Positions 1-8,521 of a stretch of DNA of 64,000 nucleotides are shown here, piece after piece. The position numbers and the translations under genes are program-made. The stretch spans positions 102,383-166,382 of the forward strand of contig NZ_OY730256.1 in the NCBI RefSeq assembly GCF_963422545.1, written 5' to 3'. The notes under the pieces are model-generated. The model made no database searches. It was not told the DNA's origin and saw only the letters and a list, made by a program, of their open reading frames with translations. This DNA comes from an uncultured Flavobacterium sp. Lineage in GTDB: Bacteria; Bacteroidota; Bacteroidia; Flavobacteriales; Flavobacteriaceae. Position 1 is the stretch's first letter; each line of letters begins with the position of its first letter.

Positions 1-272
1 AAAATGGCAATAATCTCTGTATTATTTGCCAATTTTGAGGTAAACCAGATTACCGATAAAAATAAAAAAATCGGAAATAAAGAGTTAGCAAAATAAACTG
101 TAAAGTTGTAGTAATAAATCGCGATTTGAGTAAACGGAACCTTGTTCTCCAGCATTTTATCAACCTTTTCAGCGACATCAATTACAATTCCTATCGGAAT
201 AAATAATAAGATCATCACCGAAAAAGTGGCTAAATATCTTTTTAAAATATATTTATCTATTATCGTCAGCAT
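1..272 (-). CDS. LptF/LptG-type permease (YjgP/YjgQ family), 5' part only
   Basis: The start codon is at 272-270 and the gene runs off the left edge, so about 90 N-terminal residues are visible. They read MLTIIDKYILKRYLATF, then a first hydrophobic helix (VMILLFIPIGIVIDV), a charged stretch and a second helix around residues 60-80 (FPIFLFLSVIWF). This is the usual N-terminus of the YjgP/YjgQ permeases, the inner-membrane half of the ABC complex that extracts lipopolysaccharide towards the outer membrane. It lies 91 nt downstream of tgt on the same strand, a pairing I recall as common in flavobacteria. Whether it is LptF or LptG cannot be told from this part. Confidence 0.85.
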   Translation of the reverse strand, partial: MLTIIDKYILKRYLATFSVMILLFIPIGIVIDVAEKVDKMLENKVPFTQIAIYYYNFTVYFANSLFPIFLFLSVIWFTSKLANNTEIIAI

Positions 273-363
273 AGATTTTTTATGTTTTTCTTGTTTCAGG
301 TTTCAAGTTTCAAGTTTTTAAGGAACTTGTAACCTGAAACCAAAATAACCTGAAACCTTTTAT

Positions 364-1494
364 TTAAAGTCTTTGGTCCATATTCTTGACCATCATTTCT
401 TTCCATGGTCTAAAATCTCCGGCTAAGATATGTTTTCTGGCTTCACGAACCAACCACATATAAAAACCAAGGTTATGTATTGTAGCAATTTGTTTTCCCA
501 AATATTCATTAGCCGCAAATAAGTGACGCAAATAAGCTTTTGTATATTCAGTATCTACAAAAGTATGTCCCATTTCATCAATTGGAGAAAAATCAGCTTC
601 CCATTTTTTATTCTTGATATTAATTGTTCCGTTTGCTGTAAACAACATACCATTTCTGGCATTACGCGTTGGCATAACACAATCAAACATATCAATTCCT
701 AACGCAATATTTTCTAAAATATTAATCGGAGTTCCAACTCCCATTAAATATCTTGGTTTATCTTCCGGCAAAATTTCGCAAACAACCTCAGTCATTGCAT
801 ACATTTCTTCGGCAGGTTCTCCTACTGACAAACCACCAATAGCATTCCCTTGTTGTCCGGAATTTGCAATATACTCTGCCGATTGACGACGTAAATCTTT
901 ATAAGTACTTCCCTGAACAATCGGAAAAAATGTTTGCTCATATCCATATTTATAAGGCACTTTGTCCAAATGATTAATACAACGATCCAACCAACGGTGC
1001 GTCATATGCATTGAGCGTTGCGCATATCTGTAGTCGCAAGGATAAGGTGTACATTCATCAAAAGCCATAATAATATCAGCCCCAATAGTACGTTGAATTT
1101 CCATCACACTTTCTGGTGAAAAAAAGTGATATGAACCATCAATATGCGATTTAAACTTCACTCCTTCTTCCTTAATTTTTCTATTATCCGAAAGAGAATA
1201 AACCTGATACCCACCAGAATCCGTCAAAATATTACGATCCCAATTCATAAATTTATGCAATCCACCCGCTTTTTCAAGAATCTCAGTCTGCGGACGTAAA
1301 TATAAATGGTATGTATTTCCCAGAATAATATCCGGATTAATATCGTCTTTAAGTTCACGTTGGTGTACCCCTTTTACAGATGCAACCGTCCCAACAGGCA
1401 TAAAAATAGGCGTTTCAATTACGCCGTGATCTGTAGTAATACTTCCCGCTCTGGCTTTAGATTGCGGATCTTTTTGTAATAAATCAAACTTCAT
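364..1494 (-). CDS. tgt: tRNA-guanine(34) transglycosylase
   Basis: A protein of 376 aa, full length for bacterial Tgt. It exchanges guanine 34 for the queuosine precursor preQ1 in tRNAs with GUN anticodons. Visible signatures are TDSGGYQVYS (active-site Asp near residue 92), AFDECTPYP, GGLSVGEP and FDCVMPTRNARNG with the second catalytic Asp. The zinc region is odd. Bacterial Tgt normally has CxCxxC followed later by His. Here the segment after NIKNKKWEADFSPIDE reads MGHTFVDTEYTKAYLRHL and has no cysteine, although the later His in ATIHNLGFY is kept. The start at 1494 follows from the conserved N-terminus MKFDLLQKD. Confidence 0.95.
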   Translation of the reverse strand: MKFDLLQKDPQSKARAGSITTDHGVIETPIFMPVGTVASVKGVHQRELKDDINPDIILGNTYHLYLRPQTEILEKAGGLHKFMNWDRNILTDSGGYQVYSLSDNRKIKEEGVKFKSHIDGSYHFFSPESVMEIQRTIGADIIMAFDECTPYPCDYRYAQRSMHMTHRWLDRCINHLDKVPYKYGYEQTFFPIVQGSTYKDLRRQSAEYIANSGQQGNAIGGLSVGEPAEEMYAMTEVVCEILPEDKPRYLMGVGTPINILENIALGIDMFDCVMPTRNARNGMLFTANGTINIKNKKWEADFSPIDEMGHTFVDTEYTKAYLRHLFAANEYLGKQIATIHNLGFYMWLVREARKHILAGDFRPWKEMMVKNMDQRL

Positions 1495-1967
1495 CTGTTT
1501 CTTTTTTCAGTCGGCAAAGATAAGCTAATTTCAGGGAAAATTAATTAGATAATTTGGCAATTAGAAAATTAGAAAATGAATCACGATTGACCTTCAATTT
1601 TCAAACCTGAAACCTGAAACTTGAACCTTGGAATTGGGGATTTAAAAAAATTGAAATTTAATATTTGTGGGCGTTTCCGCCGCGGCGGATCGGGCTATCC
1701 ACTATATCTTTTGTTCCAGTAAATATCATTGTTAATTAAGACCTCAAAGATGTCACAAAAGGATGCCGTTTCTATCCCTAACGCAAAAAAAGACCTGAAA
1801 GTTCCATCAAAAATTTTAAATTTGAATAAAACTATTGTCAGGCAAAGCGATCCCAAAGCTTCGGAACAGGAAAATCTGCGGAAAGCAAAGCCAACAGAAT
1901 AACAAAACAACAATAAAAATCCGTTTAAATTCGCGAAAATCCGCGTGCCATTAACTCAAATAAAAAC
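1495..1967. other. Intergenic spacer with dispersed-repeat filler
   Basis: A spacer of 473 nt between divergent tgt and the deacetylase gene. It contains short flavobacterial filler phrases (AACCTGAAACTTGAACC-like, also present near 290-360) and the GC-rich palindrome CCGCCGCGGCGG near 1679, followed by a CGGGCTATCC-like motif. The end (GCGAAAATCCGCGTGCC) resembles another dispersed phrase seen near 31300. I see no convincing gene. An open frame on the minus strand (1695-1913) has no recognisable product. Confidence 0.5.
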
Positions 1968-2828
1968 ATGAACTTAGCTCAAAAACTTGGATATCCAGAA
2001 AACACCAAATTACTAATTATTCATGCCGATGATGCCGGATTATCACATTCAGAAAATCAAGCCACTATAAAAGCACTTCAAAACGGATCCGTAAACTCCT
2101 ACAGTATAATGGTTCCGTGCGCATGGTTTTTTGAAATGGCAACATTTGCCAAAAACAATCCACAATTTGATTGCGGTATACATCTTACACTAACCTGCGA
2201 ATGGGAAAATTATAAATTTGCCCCTGTCCTTCCAATTAGTGAAGTCTCAAGTTTAGTCGATAAAAACGGTTATTTTTATAAAACCAGAGCAGATTTCAAA
2301 AATAACGCAAAACCATCCGAAATAAAAAAAGAACTCACTGCTCAAATCGAAAAAGCATTACAATTTGGAATCCAACCCACACATCTCGATTCTCACATGT
2401 GCAGTGTTGGTGTTACCCCGGAAATTTTAGAAATCTATAAAGAACTCGGAAAAACGTATAATCTACCTGTTTTCATCAACAAACAATTTGTAGAATCAAT
2501 CAGTTTATCAGACGAAAAATATAATTTCGAAAATACACTTTTAGAGAACAACCTTCTTATTGGATATTATGCAGATTTCGAAAAAGGCGAACTTAGAAAA
2601 TCTTACAAGAAAGCTTTAGATTCCATCGAACCTGGTTTTAATGTTTTCCTGCTTCATCCCGCTTTTGATGATCGCGAAATGCAAGGCATCACAATCGATC
2701 ATCCTAATTTTGGCTCAGCATGGCGCCAAATAGATTTTGACTTTTTTACCAGTCAGGAATGCAAAACAAAACTTCAGGAAAATAATATTCAATTAATAAC
2801 CTGGAGAGAGATTCTGGCAATTAGATAA
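1968..2828 (+). CDS. ChbG/YdjC family carbohydrate deacetylase
   Basis: A protein of 286 aa. The N-terminus has LLIIHADDAGLSHSEN with the metal-binding HADD motif near residue 20. GIHLTLTCEW (residues about 65-75) and THLDSHMCSVG (about 135-145) supply the other metal and active-site histidines. The family removes acetyl groups from N-acetylated oligosaccharides such as diacetylchitobiose, in the cytoplasm. The gene stands alone; the next gene starts 190 nt downstream behind its own promoter. The substrate is not predictable. The family call is firm. Confidence 0.85.
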   Translation: MNLAQKLGYPENTKLLIIHADDAGLSHSENQATIKALQNGSVNSYSIMVPCAWFFEMATFAKNNPQFDCGIHLTLTCEWENYKFAPVLPISEVSSLVDKNGYFYKTRADFKNNAKPSEIKKELTAQIEKALQFGIQPTHLDSHMCSVGVTPEILEIYKELGKTYNLPVFINKQFVESISLSDEKYNFENTLLENNLLIGYYADFEKGELRKSYKKALDSIEPGFNVFLLHPAFDDREMQGITIDHPNFGSAWRQIDFDFFTSQECKTKLQENNIQLITWREILAIR

Positions 2829-2964
2829 TTTGTCAATTAAAATTTTAAGACAATTAATTATAATTTCCGGCAGACCAAAATCAAAACATATTACATGTTT
2901 CTTTTATGTTCACTAAAAAAACATCTATAATTTAACAATTGCGGCAAACTAAAGCAAAAAATCA

Positions 2965-2996
2965 TTTGTCTCCCCGCAAAATAACAATTACTTTTG
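2965..2996 (+). promoter_or_regulatory. Bacteroidota-type promoter of the transketolase genes
   Basis: TTTG at 2965-2968 and TACTTTTG at 2989-2996 fit the flavobacterial -33 / -7 consensus with a 20-nt spacer. The start codon follows 25 nt downstream at 3022. Confidence 0.6.
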
Positions 2997-3021
2997 CGTC
3001 AGTTTAACTTTTACATATAAA

Positions 3022-3876
3022 ATGAAGCCTAACACACAACAATTAAGCGATTTAACTATCCAAGTAAGAAGAGATATTCTTCGAATGGTACATGCTGTCA
3101 ACTCAGGTCACCCAGGTGGTTCACTAGGTTGTACTGAATTTTTGGTAACTCTTTACCAAAACATTATGGAGCGCAAAGAAGGTTTTGATATGAACGGAAT
3201 TGGAGAAGATCTTTTCTTCCTTTCAAATGGTCACATTTCTCCTGTCTTTTATAGCGTTTTAGCACGTAGTGGTTATTTCCCTGTTTCAGAACTTGCAACT
3301 TTTAGATTATTAAATTCTCGTTTACAAGGACATCCAACTACTCACGAAGGATTGCCTGGAGTTCGTATAGCTTCTGGTTCATTAGGACAAGGTTTATCTG
3401 TAGCTCTTGGGGCAGCTCAGGCTAAAAAATTAAATGGAGACAATCATTTGATCTATACTTTGCACGGAGATGGTGAATTACAAGAAGGTCAAAACTGGGA
3501 AGCTATCATGTATGCTTCTGCAAAAAAAGTAGACAACCTTATTGCAACTGTTGACCTTAACGGAAAACAAATTGACGGTACCACTGACGAAGTTTTAGCA
3601 ATGGGAAGCCTAAAAGCTAAATTCGAAGCATTTGACTGGGAAGTTGTTGAAATCACCAAAGGAAATGACATCGAGGCTATCATTGGAGGAATGAATGAAG
3701 CAAAAGCCAGAACCGGAAAAGGAAAACCAGTTTGTGTATTACTACATACAGAAATGGGTAATGGTGTTGACTTTATGATGTACAGTCATGCTTGGCATGG
3801 TAAAGCACCAAATGATTCACAACTTGCAACTGCTTTGGAGCAAAATTATAACACAGGAGGCAATACAGATTATTAA
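3022..3876 (+). CDS. Transketolase, N-terminal (thiamine diphosphate-binding) subunit
   Basis: A protein of 284 aa matching the first third of classical transketolase. Visible are VNSGHPGGSLGCTEF (substrate and ThDP contacts), LQGHPTTHEGLPGVRIASGSLGQGLS and the HGDGELQEGQNWEA motif that binds Mg and ThDP. The other half is the separate gene 86 nt downstream, so the enzyme is split in two, which is common in Bacteroidota. It acts in the non-oxidative pentose phosphate pathway, moving two-carbon units between sugar phosphates. Confidence 0.95.
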   Translation: MKPNTQQLSDLTIQVRRDILRMVHAVNSGHPGGSLGCTEFLVTLYQNIMERKEGFDMNGIGEDLFFLSNGHISPVFYSVLARSGYFPVSELATFRLLNSRLQGHPTTHEGLPGVRIASGSLGQGLSVALGAAQAKKLNGDNHLIYTLHGDGELQEGQNWEAIMYASAKKVDNLIATVDLNGKQIDGTTDEVLAMGSLKAKFEAFDWEVVEITKGNDIEAIIGGMNEAKARTGKGKPVCVLLHTEMGNGVDFMMYSHAWHGKAPNDSQLATALEQNYNTGGNTDY

Positions 3877-3962
3877 ATAATTTTAAATTTTGAATTGTGA
3901 ATTTTGAATTTTCTTCAAAATCTTTCAATTTTTAAATTTTTAAATCTTTGAATTTAAAATAA

Positions 3963-4916
3963 ATGAAAAAATATACAAATACAGGAAGTAAAGATACCCG
4001 TTCAGGTTTTGGAGCAGGTATGACTGAACTAGGTCAAAAAAATGAAAACGTTGTGGCATTATGCGCTGATTTAATTGGATCATTAAAATTTGATGAGTTC
4101 AAGAAAAATCACCCAGAGCGTTTTTTCCAAATTGGAATCGCAGAAGCTAACATGATTGGTATCGCTGCAGGTTTAACTATTGGAGGAAAAATTCCATTTA
4201 CAGGAACTTTCGCTAACTTCTCAACAGGAAGAGTTTACGATCAAATTCGTCAGTCAGTTGCTTATTCTGACAAAAACGTAAAAATTTGTGCTTCTCACGC
4301 AGGTTTAACACTTGGTGAAGATGGAGCAACACACCAAATCTTAGAAGATATTGGTTTAATGAAAATGTTGCCTGGAATGACTGTAATCAATACTTGTGAT
4401 TACAACCAAACTAAAGCAGCAACTTTAGCACTGGCAGATCATCATGGTCCTGCTTACTTGCGTTTTGGCCGTCCGGTTGTACCTAACTTCACTCCGTCTG
4501 ACGAGCCTTTCGTAATTGGAAAAGCTATTTTATTAAACGAAGGAACTGACGTTACAATTGTAGCTACAGGACACTTAGTTTGGGAAGCTCTTATTGCTGC
4601 TGAAGCATTGGAAGCAAAAGGAATTTCTGCTGAAGTAATTAATATTCACACAATCAAACCTCTTGACGAAGAAGCTATTCTAAAATCATTAGCTAAAACG
4701 AAATGCGTGGTAACCGCAGAAGAGCACAATATCCTTGGAGGTCTTGGAGAAAGTGTTTCGAGAGTATTAGCATTAAACAATCCGGCTCCACAAGAGTTTG
4801 TTGCTGTAAACGATAGTTTTGGCGAATCTGGAACTCCAGAGCAATTAATGGATAAATACAAACTGAACAATCAAGCGATTGTTGAAGCTGTAGAAAGAGT
4901 TATTAAAAGAAAATAA
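3963..4916 (+). CDS. Transketolase, C-terminal subunit
   Basis: A protein of 317 aa that partners with the preceding gene. It carries the pyrimidine-binding domain (FQIGIAEANMIGIAAGL, with the ThDP-activating Glu) and the C-terminal transketolase domain (VTIVATGHLVWEAL, EEHNILGGLGE, DSFGESGTPEQLM). The last 49 codons and the terminator occur again, about 90 percent identical by eye, at 8173-8376. The gene ends in a strong rho-independent terminator. Confidence 0.95.
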   Translation: MKKYTNTGSKDTRSGFGAGMTELGQKNENVVALCADLIGSLKFDEFKKNHPERFFQIGIAEANMIGIAAGLTIGGKIPFTGTFANFSTGRVYDQIRQSVAYSDKNVKICASHAGLTLGEDGATHQILEDIGLMKMLPGMTVINTCDYNQTKAATLALADHHGPAYLRFGRPVVPNFTPSDEPFVIGKAILLNEGTDVTIVATGHLVWEALIAAEALEAKGISAEVINIHTIKPLDEEAILKSLAKTKCVVTAEEHNILGGLGESVSRVLALNNPAPQEFVAVNDSFGESGTPEQLMDKYKLNNQAIVEAVERVIKRK

Positions 4917-4975
4917 TTTTTAGATTTTCTTACTTATAAAAAAACCTCGAAAATCGATTTTTCGAGGTTTTTTTT
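4770..4975 (+). repeat. Direct repeat copy A: transketolase 3' end plus terminator
   Basis: The last 147 nt of the transketolase C-subunit gene, its 3' flank and its terminator recur at 8173-8376 in the same orientation. By eye I count about 14 substitutions in the coding part. The flank from the stop codon to the hairpin is identical for about 40 nt. The 3.2 kb between the copies holds two genes and a transposase remnant. Confidence 0.9.
4938..4975 (+). terminator. Rho-independent terminator of the transketolase genes
   Basis: AACCTCGAAAAtcgaTTTTTCGAGGTT hairpin followed by a run of eight T; preceded by an A run, so it may work in both directions. Confidence 0.9.
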
Positions 4976-5195
4976 ATTTCAGTCACAAAGAAGAATTTAC
5001 TGTATTCTTAATTCCCAATTGAAATCGGAAAATAGTTTGTACCACCAATCTAATCGAAAATCTAAACGGTAAGATTAGAAAATATACCAAAATAAATACA
5101 CCGTTATACCGATTTATCTGGATGTAATTTGTGTGTATATTTTGAAATTTTTATCCTGGCGGAAATACTTAGTTTAAAATAGATTTACTGAGATA

Positions 5196-5813
5196 TTATT
5201 TTTTTTTCTCTATAGTATCAACAAAATCTTTACTGTTAATTAATTCTTTTCTGGACTGATACGATTTTAAATATTCTCCTTTAGGAGTTCCGTTGTCAAA
5301 AGAACTAAATTTCACTATTGTCCCCGTTTCTGAACGCGCTTCTTCATTCGTAAATCCTTCATATTCAATTCGATATAACGCCGAATATAATTGCGCCCTA
5401 CCTATTCCGTGATAACAATGAATTAAGACTGGATAGTTATCATTATTATCCATTATCCTAAAAAATGATTCTAAGGCTTTTTCACTTGGAATCTGATCAG
5501 ATCCATTATTAAAGTAATTAACTCCTTTTATTTTTTCAATTGCTTCTTTTTCAGCAATAAGCTGTTCTGGAATTTCCGGGTTATTAATAGAATCTAAAGT
5601 CCCGGGAAAACGCAAATCAATTACAGATTTAATGTGATATTTTTTAATATAATCTTCCAGCTCATCTGGAGGAATTACTCCTGATTTATAAACTTTTCCT
5701 TCCGTTATTGTTTTAAAATTATGATTAATATTCATATCATAAACATATTTTCCTACACCGGCAAGTACAATTGCAACAACTGCAAAAGCAATTATTCTTT
5801 TTTTATTTTTCAT
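5196..5813 (-). CDS. Membrane-anchored dual-specificity/tyrosine phosphatase-like protein
   Basis: A protein of 205 aa. Residues about 7-26 form an N-terminal membrane helix or signal anchor (RIIAFAVVAIVLAGVGKYVY). The rest is a small phosphatase domain with IDLR near 65 and the P-loop HCYHGIGR, with nucleophile Cys133 and Arg139 (HCx5R). The family removes phosphate from phosphotyrosine or from small phospho-esters; here the domain is probably periplasmic. It lies 22 nt downstream of the LTA-synthase-like gene on the same strand, which suggests a shared role in envelope phospho-group chemistry. The substrate is unknown. Confidence 0.75.
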   Translation of the reverse strand: MKNKKRIIAFAVVAIVLAGVGKYVYDMNINHNFKTITEGKVYKSGVIPPDELEDYIKKYHIKSVIDLRFPGTLDSINNPEIPEQLIAEKEAIEKIKGVNYFNNGSDQIPSEKALESFFRIMDNNDNYPVLIHCYHGIGRAQLYSALYRIEYEGFTNEEARSETGTIVKFSSFDNGTPKGEYLKSYQSRKELINSKDFVDTIEKKK

Positions 5814-5835
5814 TTATATTAATTTATGAGTTTTG

Positions 5836-7821
5836 TTATTTTTTATAATAAAGTTCCTTGTCAATTACTCTGTTGTAATAATCTTCTATAAAGGCTTTAC
5901 AATTAAGTTCTATTTCATTCATTTCAGCATTTCGATTACCGATTAGATTGTTCTTTAAACCTTTATCATTTTTATCATAAAAACCGAGTGCATTTTTCCC
6001 ATCAAACGTGCAGATATAATTTCCTTTTAAAAATTGATAAATTGTACCGGTTGAGTTAATCGCAAATGATTTAGAAGATTTTTTATCAAATAAACTTCTC
6101 CCCCAACTTCTAAAAGGTTTAGGATATCCTATCATATCCAGTATTGTTGGATAAATATCGATTTGTTGCGCAAAATCATCATCAACACCTACATATTGGC
6201 TATTAGGTTTGTATATGATAATTGGAACTGCATAACGGTTTATGGGCTTTTGATATTCTTCATAATAAATCTGATTGCAATGATCGGCGACGAGAACAAA
6301 AATTGTGTTAGAAAACCACGGTTTCTTTTTGGCTTCATCAAAAAATCTCTTTAAAGCATAATCAGTATATTCCGCACATTTATGGATAGGAACTCCTCCT
6401 TCATGAAATCTGTTTTTATATTTTTCAGGAATAATGTAAGGCTCATGTGAAGACAATGTGAATACGCTGGCAAAAAATGGGGTTGTCATTTTGTCCAGTT
6501 TTTTTTCCATGAATTGCAAAAAAGGTTCATCCCAAATCCCCCAGTAACCATCAAATTGAGAATCATCATCAAACTCTGTTCTTCCGTAATAATTATCAAT
6601 TCCTAAAATATTGGAAAAACCCATAAAACCCATTGAACCATTTGCAGCTCCATGAAAAAAAGAGGTATTATACCCTTGACTTTTTAATGTCGAAACCAAC
6701 GATTCTATTTTTTGTTTTGGATATGGCGATGATGTAAAAGCATCTTTAAAAGAAGGGATTCCGGCTAACACAGATGACATCCCATGAATTGATTGGCGTC
6801 CGTTTGCATAAGCATTTGTATAAATCATGCTGTGCTGCGACAAAGAGTCTAAAAATGGTGCATGACTTTTGTAATTTGGTATTTTAGAATCTTTATTAAA
6901 TTCACCTATATATTCCCTACCGTAGCTTTCGAGTATAAAAACAACAACATTGGGCTTTGTTTTTGGGTTGTTTTTATATTGCTTTATTGGCTGTACTTTT
7001 TCAAGGATTATTTGATTATTTACATCTGTATAATTTACTTTTTTAAAACTATCAGTAAACATAGTTCTAAAAATTGCAAATGGAGTGTTTAGCACAATAT
7101 CCGAATGCACAATATTGGTTACATGGCGGCTGGCGTCTAATAGATTTATTGGTCTGGTAGATTTTTTTAAATCGCCACCTCTAATTCCTCCAATTGTAAG
7201 CAAAACAACTAACAAAAAACTAATAACTGAAAACCCATAATAGTAACCTTTATTGGAAGGCACAAAGACCTTAACAGTCAGTTTTTTATACAATAATATC
7301 CAAAATATTGAAAAAACCAGGAATAAAAAAGGAACATACCAATAATTTACAATAAAGCTAAACAGCAGTGTCATTTTATTTGTTTCGTGTTCCAATACAT
7401 TTAAAACGGCAACAGTAGTTCTTGCAAAAGTATATTTGTAGTAAATAAAATCTATAAAATTGGTTGCATAAGCAATCAAATTAGTACCAAAATAGAGATA
7501 GAAAAGAATTTTTTGATACCCTAAATTTGTATTCCTCCATAAGGGAATAACCGACAATAGTATAAAAAGTAAATTGACATATAAAATCGCAGTAGTATCA
7601 AATGCTAAACCGTAATAACAAAGAGAAATAAACTCAATAACAGAATCTACTTTTAGTATGTTTTTATTAAAAAGATAAAATAAAACTCTGGCAAAGAAAT
7701 AAAAAATATAAACCAATAAAAGTCTATAAAGCAAAATTAGAAATTCATTTAAACGAAAGTGTTTGAACATTTTAAATAAATTGAGTTTACTGAGATATGA
7801 ATCATTAATTTGTGCAATCAT
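5836..7821 (-). CDS. LTA synthase-like sulfatase-fold phosphotransferase
   Basis: A protein of 661 aa. About five membrane helices occupy the first 220 residues, followed by an extracytoplasmic alkaline-phosphatase/sulfatase fold. Metal and active-site motifs are VFILESYGREYIG (Glu), NGRQSIHGMSSVLAG (probable Ser nucleophile), TLSSHEPYIIP and LVADHCNQ (Asp-His). The family moves phospho-alcohol groups such as phosphoglycerol from a lipid to an acceptor outside the cell. Gram-negative Bacteroidota have no lipoteichoic acid, so the acceptor is unclear. The gene and its downstream phosphatase lie between the two copies of the transketolase 3' end. Confidence 0.8.
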   Translation of the reverse strand: MIAQINDSYLSKLNLFKMFKHFRLNEFLILLYRLLLVYIFYFFARVLFYLFNKNILKVDSVIEFISLCYYGLAFDTTAILYVNLLFILLSVIPLWRNTNLGYQKILFYLYFGTNLIAYATNFIDFIYYKYTFARTTVAVLNVLEHETNKMTLLFSFIVNYWYVPFLFLVFSIFWILLYKKLTVKVFVPSNKGYYYGFSVISFLLVVLLTIGGIRGGDLKKSTRPINLLDASRHVTNIVHSDIVLNTPFAIFRTMFTDSFKKVNYTDVNNQIILEKVQPIKQYKNNPKTKPNVVVFILESYGREYIGEFNKDSKIPNYKSHAPFLDSLSQHSMIYTNAYANGRQSIHGMSSVLAGIPSFKDAFTSSPYPKQKIESLVSTLKSQGYNTSFFHGAANGSMGFMGFSNILGIDNYYGRTEFDDDSQFDGYWGIWDEPFLQFMEKKLDKMTTPFFASVFTLSSHEPYIIPEKYKNRFHEGGVPIHKCAEYTDYALKRFFDEAKKKPWFSNTIFVLVADHCNQIYYEEYQKPINRYAVPIIIYKPNSQYVGVDDDFAQQIDIYPTILDMIGYPKPFRSWGRSLFDKKSSKSFAINSTGTIYQFLKGNYICTFDGKNALGFYDKNDKGLKNNLIGNRNAEMNEIELNCKAFIEDYYNRVIDKELYYKK

Positions 7822-7983
7822 ATCCTGATTTTTTATTACTATTTTAAATACAATTCAAATAGTGACTAATAAAATTTAGTTTAAAAAATCAGCAATGCCT
7901 TACAAAAGTAAGAAAAATATTTCCAAATATAAATAATAAAACATTTTTAGTAAATTATTTCTTACTTGTTTTGATTGGATAAT

Positions 7984-8142
7984 CTTACAGAATCAATCCC
8001 TCAGATAAAACCAGATGCAATTTTTCGTAAAACCAATTTAAAATTTCAATGCAAAAAATGCGACAGTCAGATTAGTCTTCGTTCAGGAACAGTGATAAAA
8101 AACCAAAATTTACCTTTTCAATATTGGATGTTTTGCATTTAA
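7984..8142 (+). pseudogene. IS1595-like transposase remnant
   Basis: An open stretch without a start reads KFQCKKCDSQISLRSGTVI then KNQNLPFQYWMF before a stop. This resembles the zinc-ribbon region of IS1595-family transposases (CxxC, F/I-S-x-R-x-GT, LPxxxW). Only about 50 codons remain, and neither the first cysteine pair nor the catalytic domain is present. The remnant ends about 30 nt before the duplicated transketolase end, so the element may have taken part in the rearrangement. Confidence 0.6.
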
Positions 8143-8172
8143 TTAATAACCTTGCCAAAAAAGAGTTTTCCA

Positions 8173-8319
8173 GCATTAAATAACCGGGCTCCACAAGAGT
8201 TTGTTACCGCAAACAATAGTTTTGGTGAATCCGGAACTCCAGAGCAATTAATGGATAAATACAAATTAAACAATCGAGCGATTGTTGAAGCGGTAGAAAG
8301 AGTTATCAAAAGAAAATAA
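8173..8319 (+). pseudogene. Transketolase C-subunit 3' fragment (duplicate)
   Basis: 49 codons in frame with the end of the intact gene at 4770-4916, ending at an equivalent TAA. The translation keeps the PQEFV, NSFGESGTPEQLMDKY and VIKRK blocks. There is no start or upstream part, so it cannot encode a working subunit. Changes such as GCT to ACC and CTG to TTA, many at third positions, point to a diverged allele rather than a very recent copy. Confidence 0.85.
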
Positions 8320-8340
8320 TTTTTAGATTTTCTTACTTAT

Positions 8341-8376
8341 AAAAAAACCTCGAAAATTACTTTTCGAGGTTTTTTC
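8341..8376 (+). terminator. Terminator in the duplicated transketolase end
   Basis: AACCTCGAAAAttacTTTTCGAGGTT hairpin followed by T6; a sequence variant of the terminator at 4938-4975. Confidence 0.8.
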
Positions 8377-8472
8377 ATTCAAACAATTAACCCTTGTAAA
8401 AAGCCAACCTTAAAACAAAAACATTCTTTTAATCAACCAAATCAAAAATCAAGTTTATAATTTTTGGACATA

Positions 8473-8499
8473 AAAAAACCTCGAAAGTGATTTCGAGGC
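8473..8499 (-). terminator. Terminator of the FKBP-type lipoprotein gene
   Basis: On the minus strand GCCTCGAAATcacTTTCGAGG is followed by a T run, 22 nt downstream of the stop at 8522. Confidence 0.8.
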
Positions 8500-8521
8500 T
8501 TAATATATATTAACTTAATAT

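Larger units (their letters stand above)
8173..8376 (+). repeat. Direct repeat copy B: transketolase 3' end plus terminator
   Basis: Partner of 4770-4975, same orientation, about 3.4 kb away, including the AACCTCGAAAA hairpin. Confidence 0.9.

Noticed and set aside
1695..1913. 72-codon open frame on the minus strand
   Set aside because: It lies in filler sequence, overlaps repeat-like phrases and has no family pattern or binding site.
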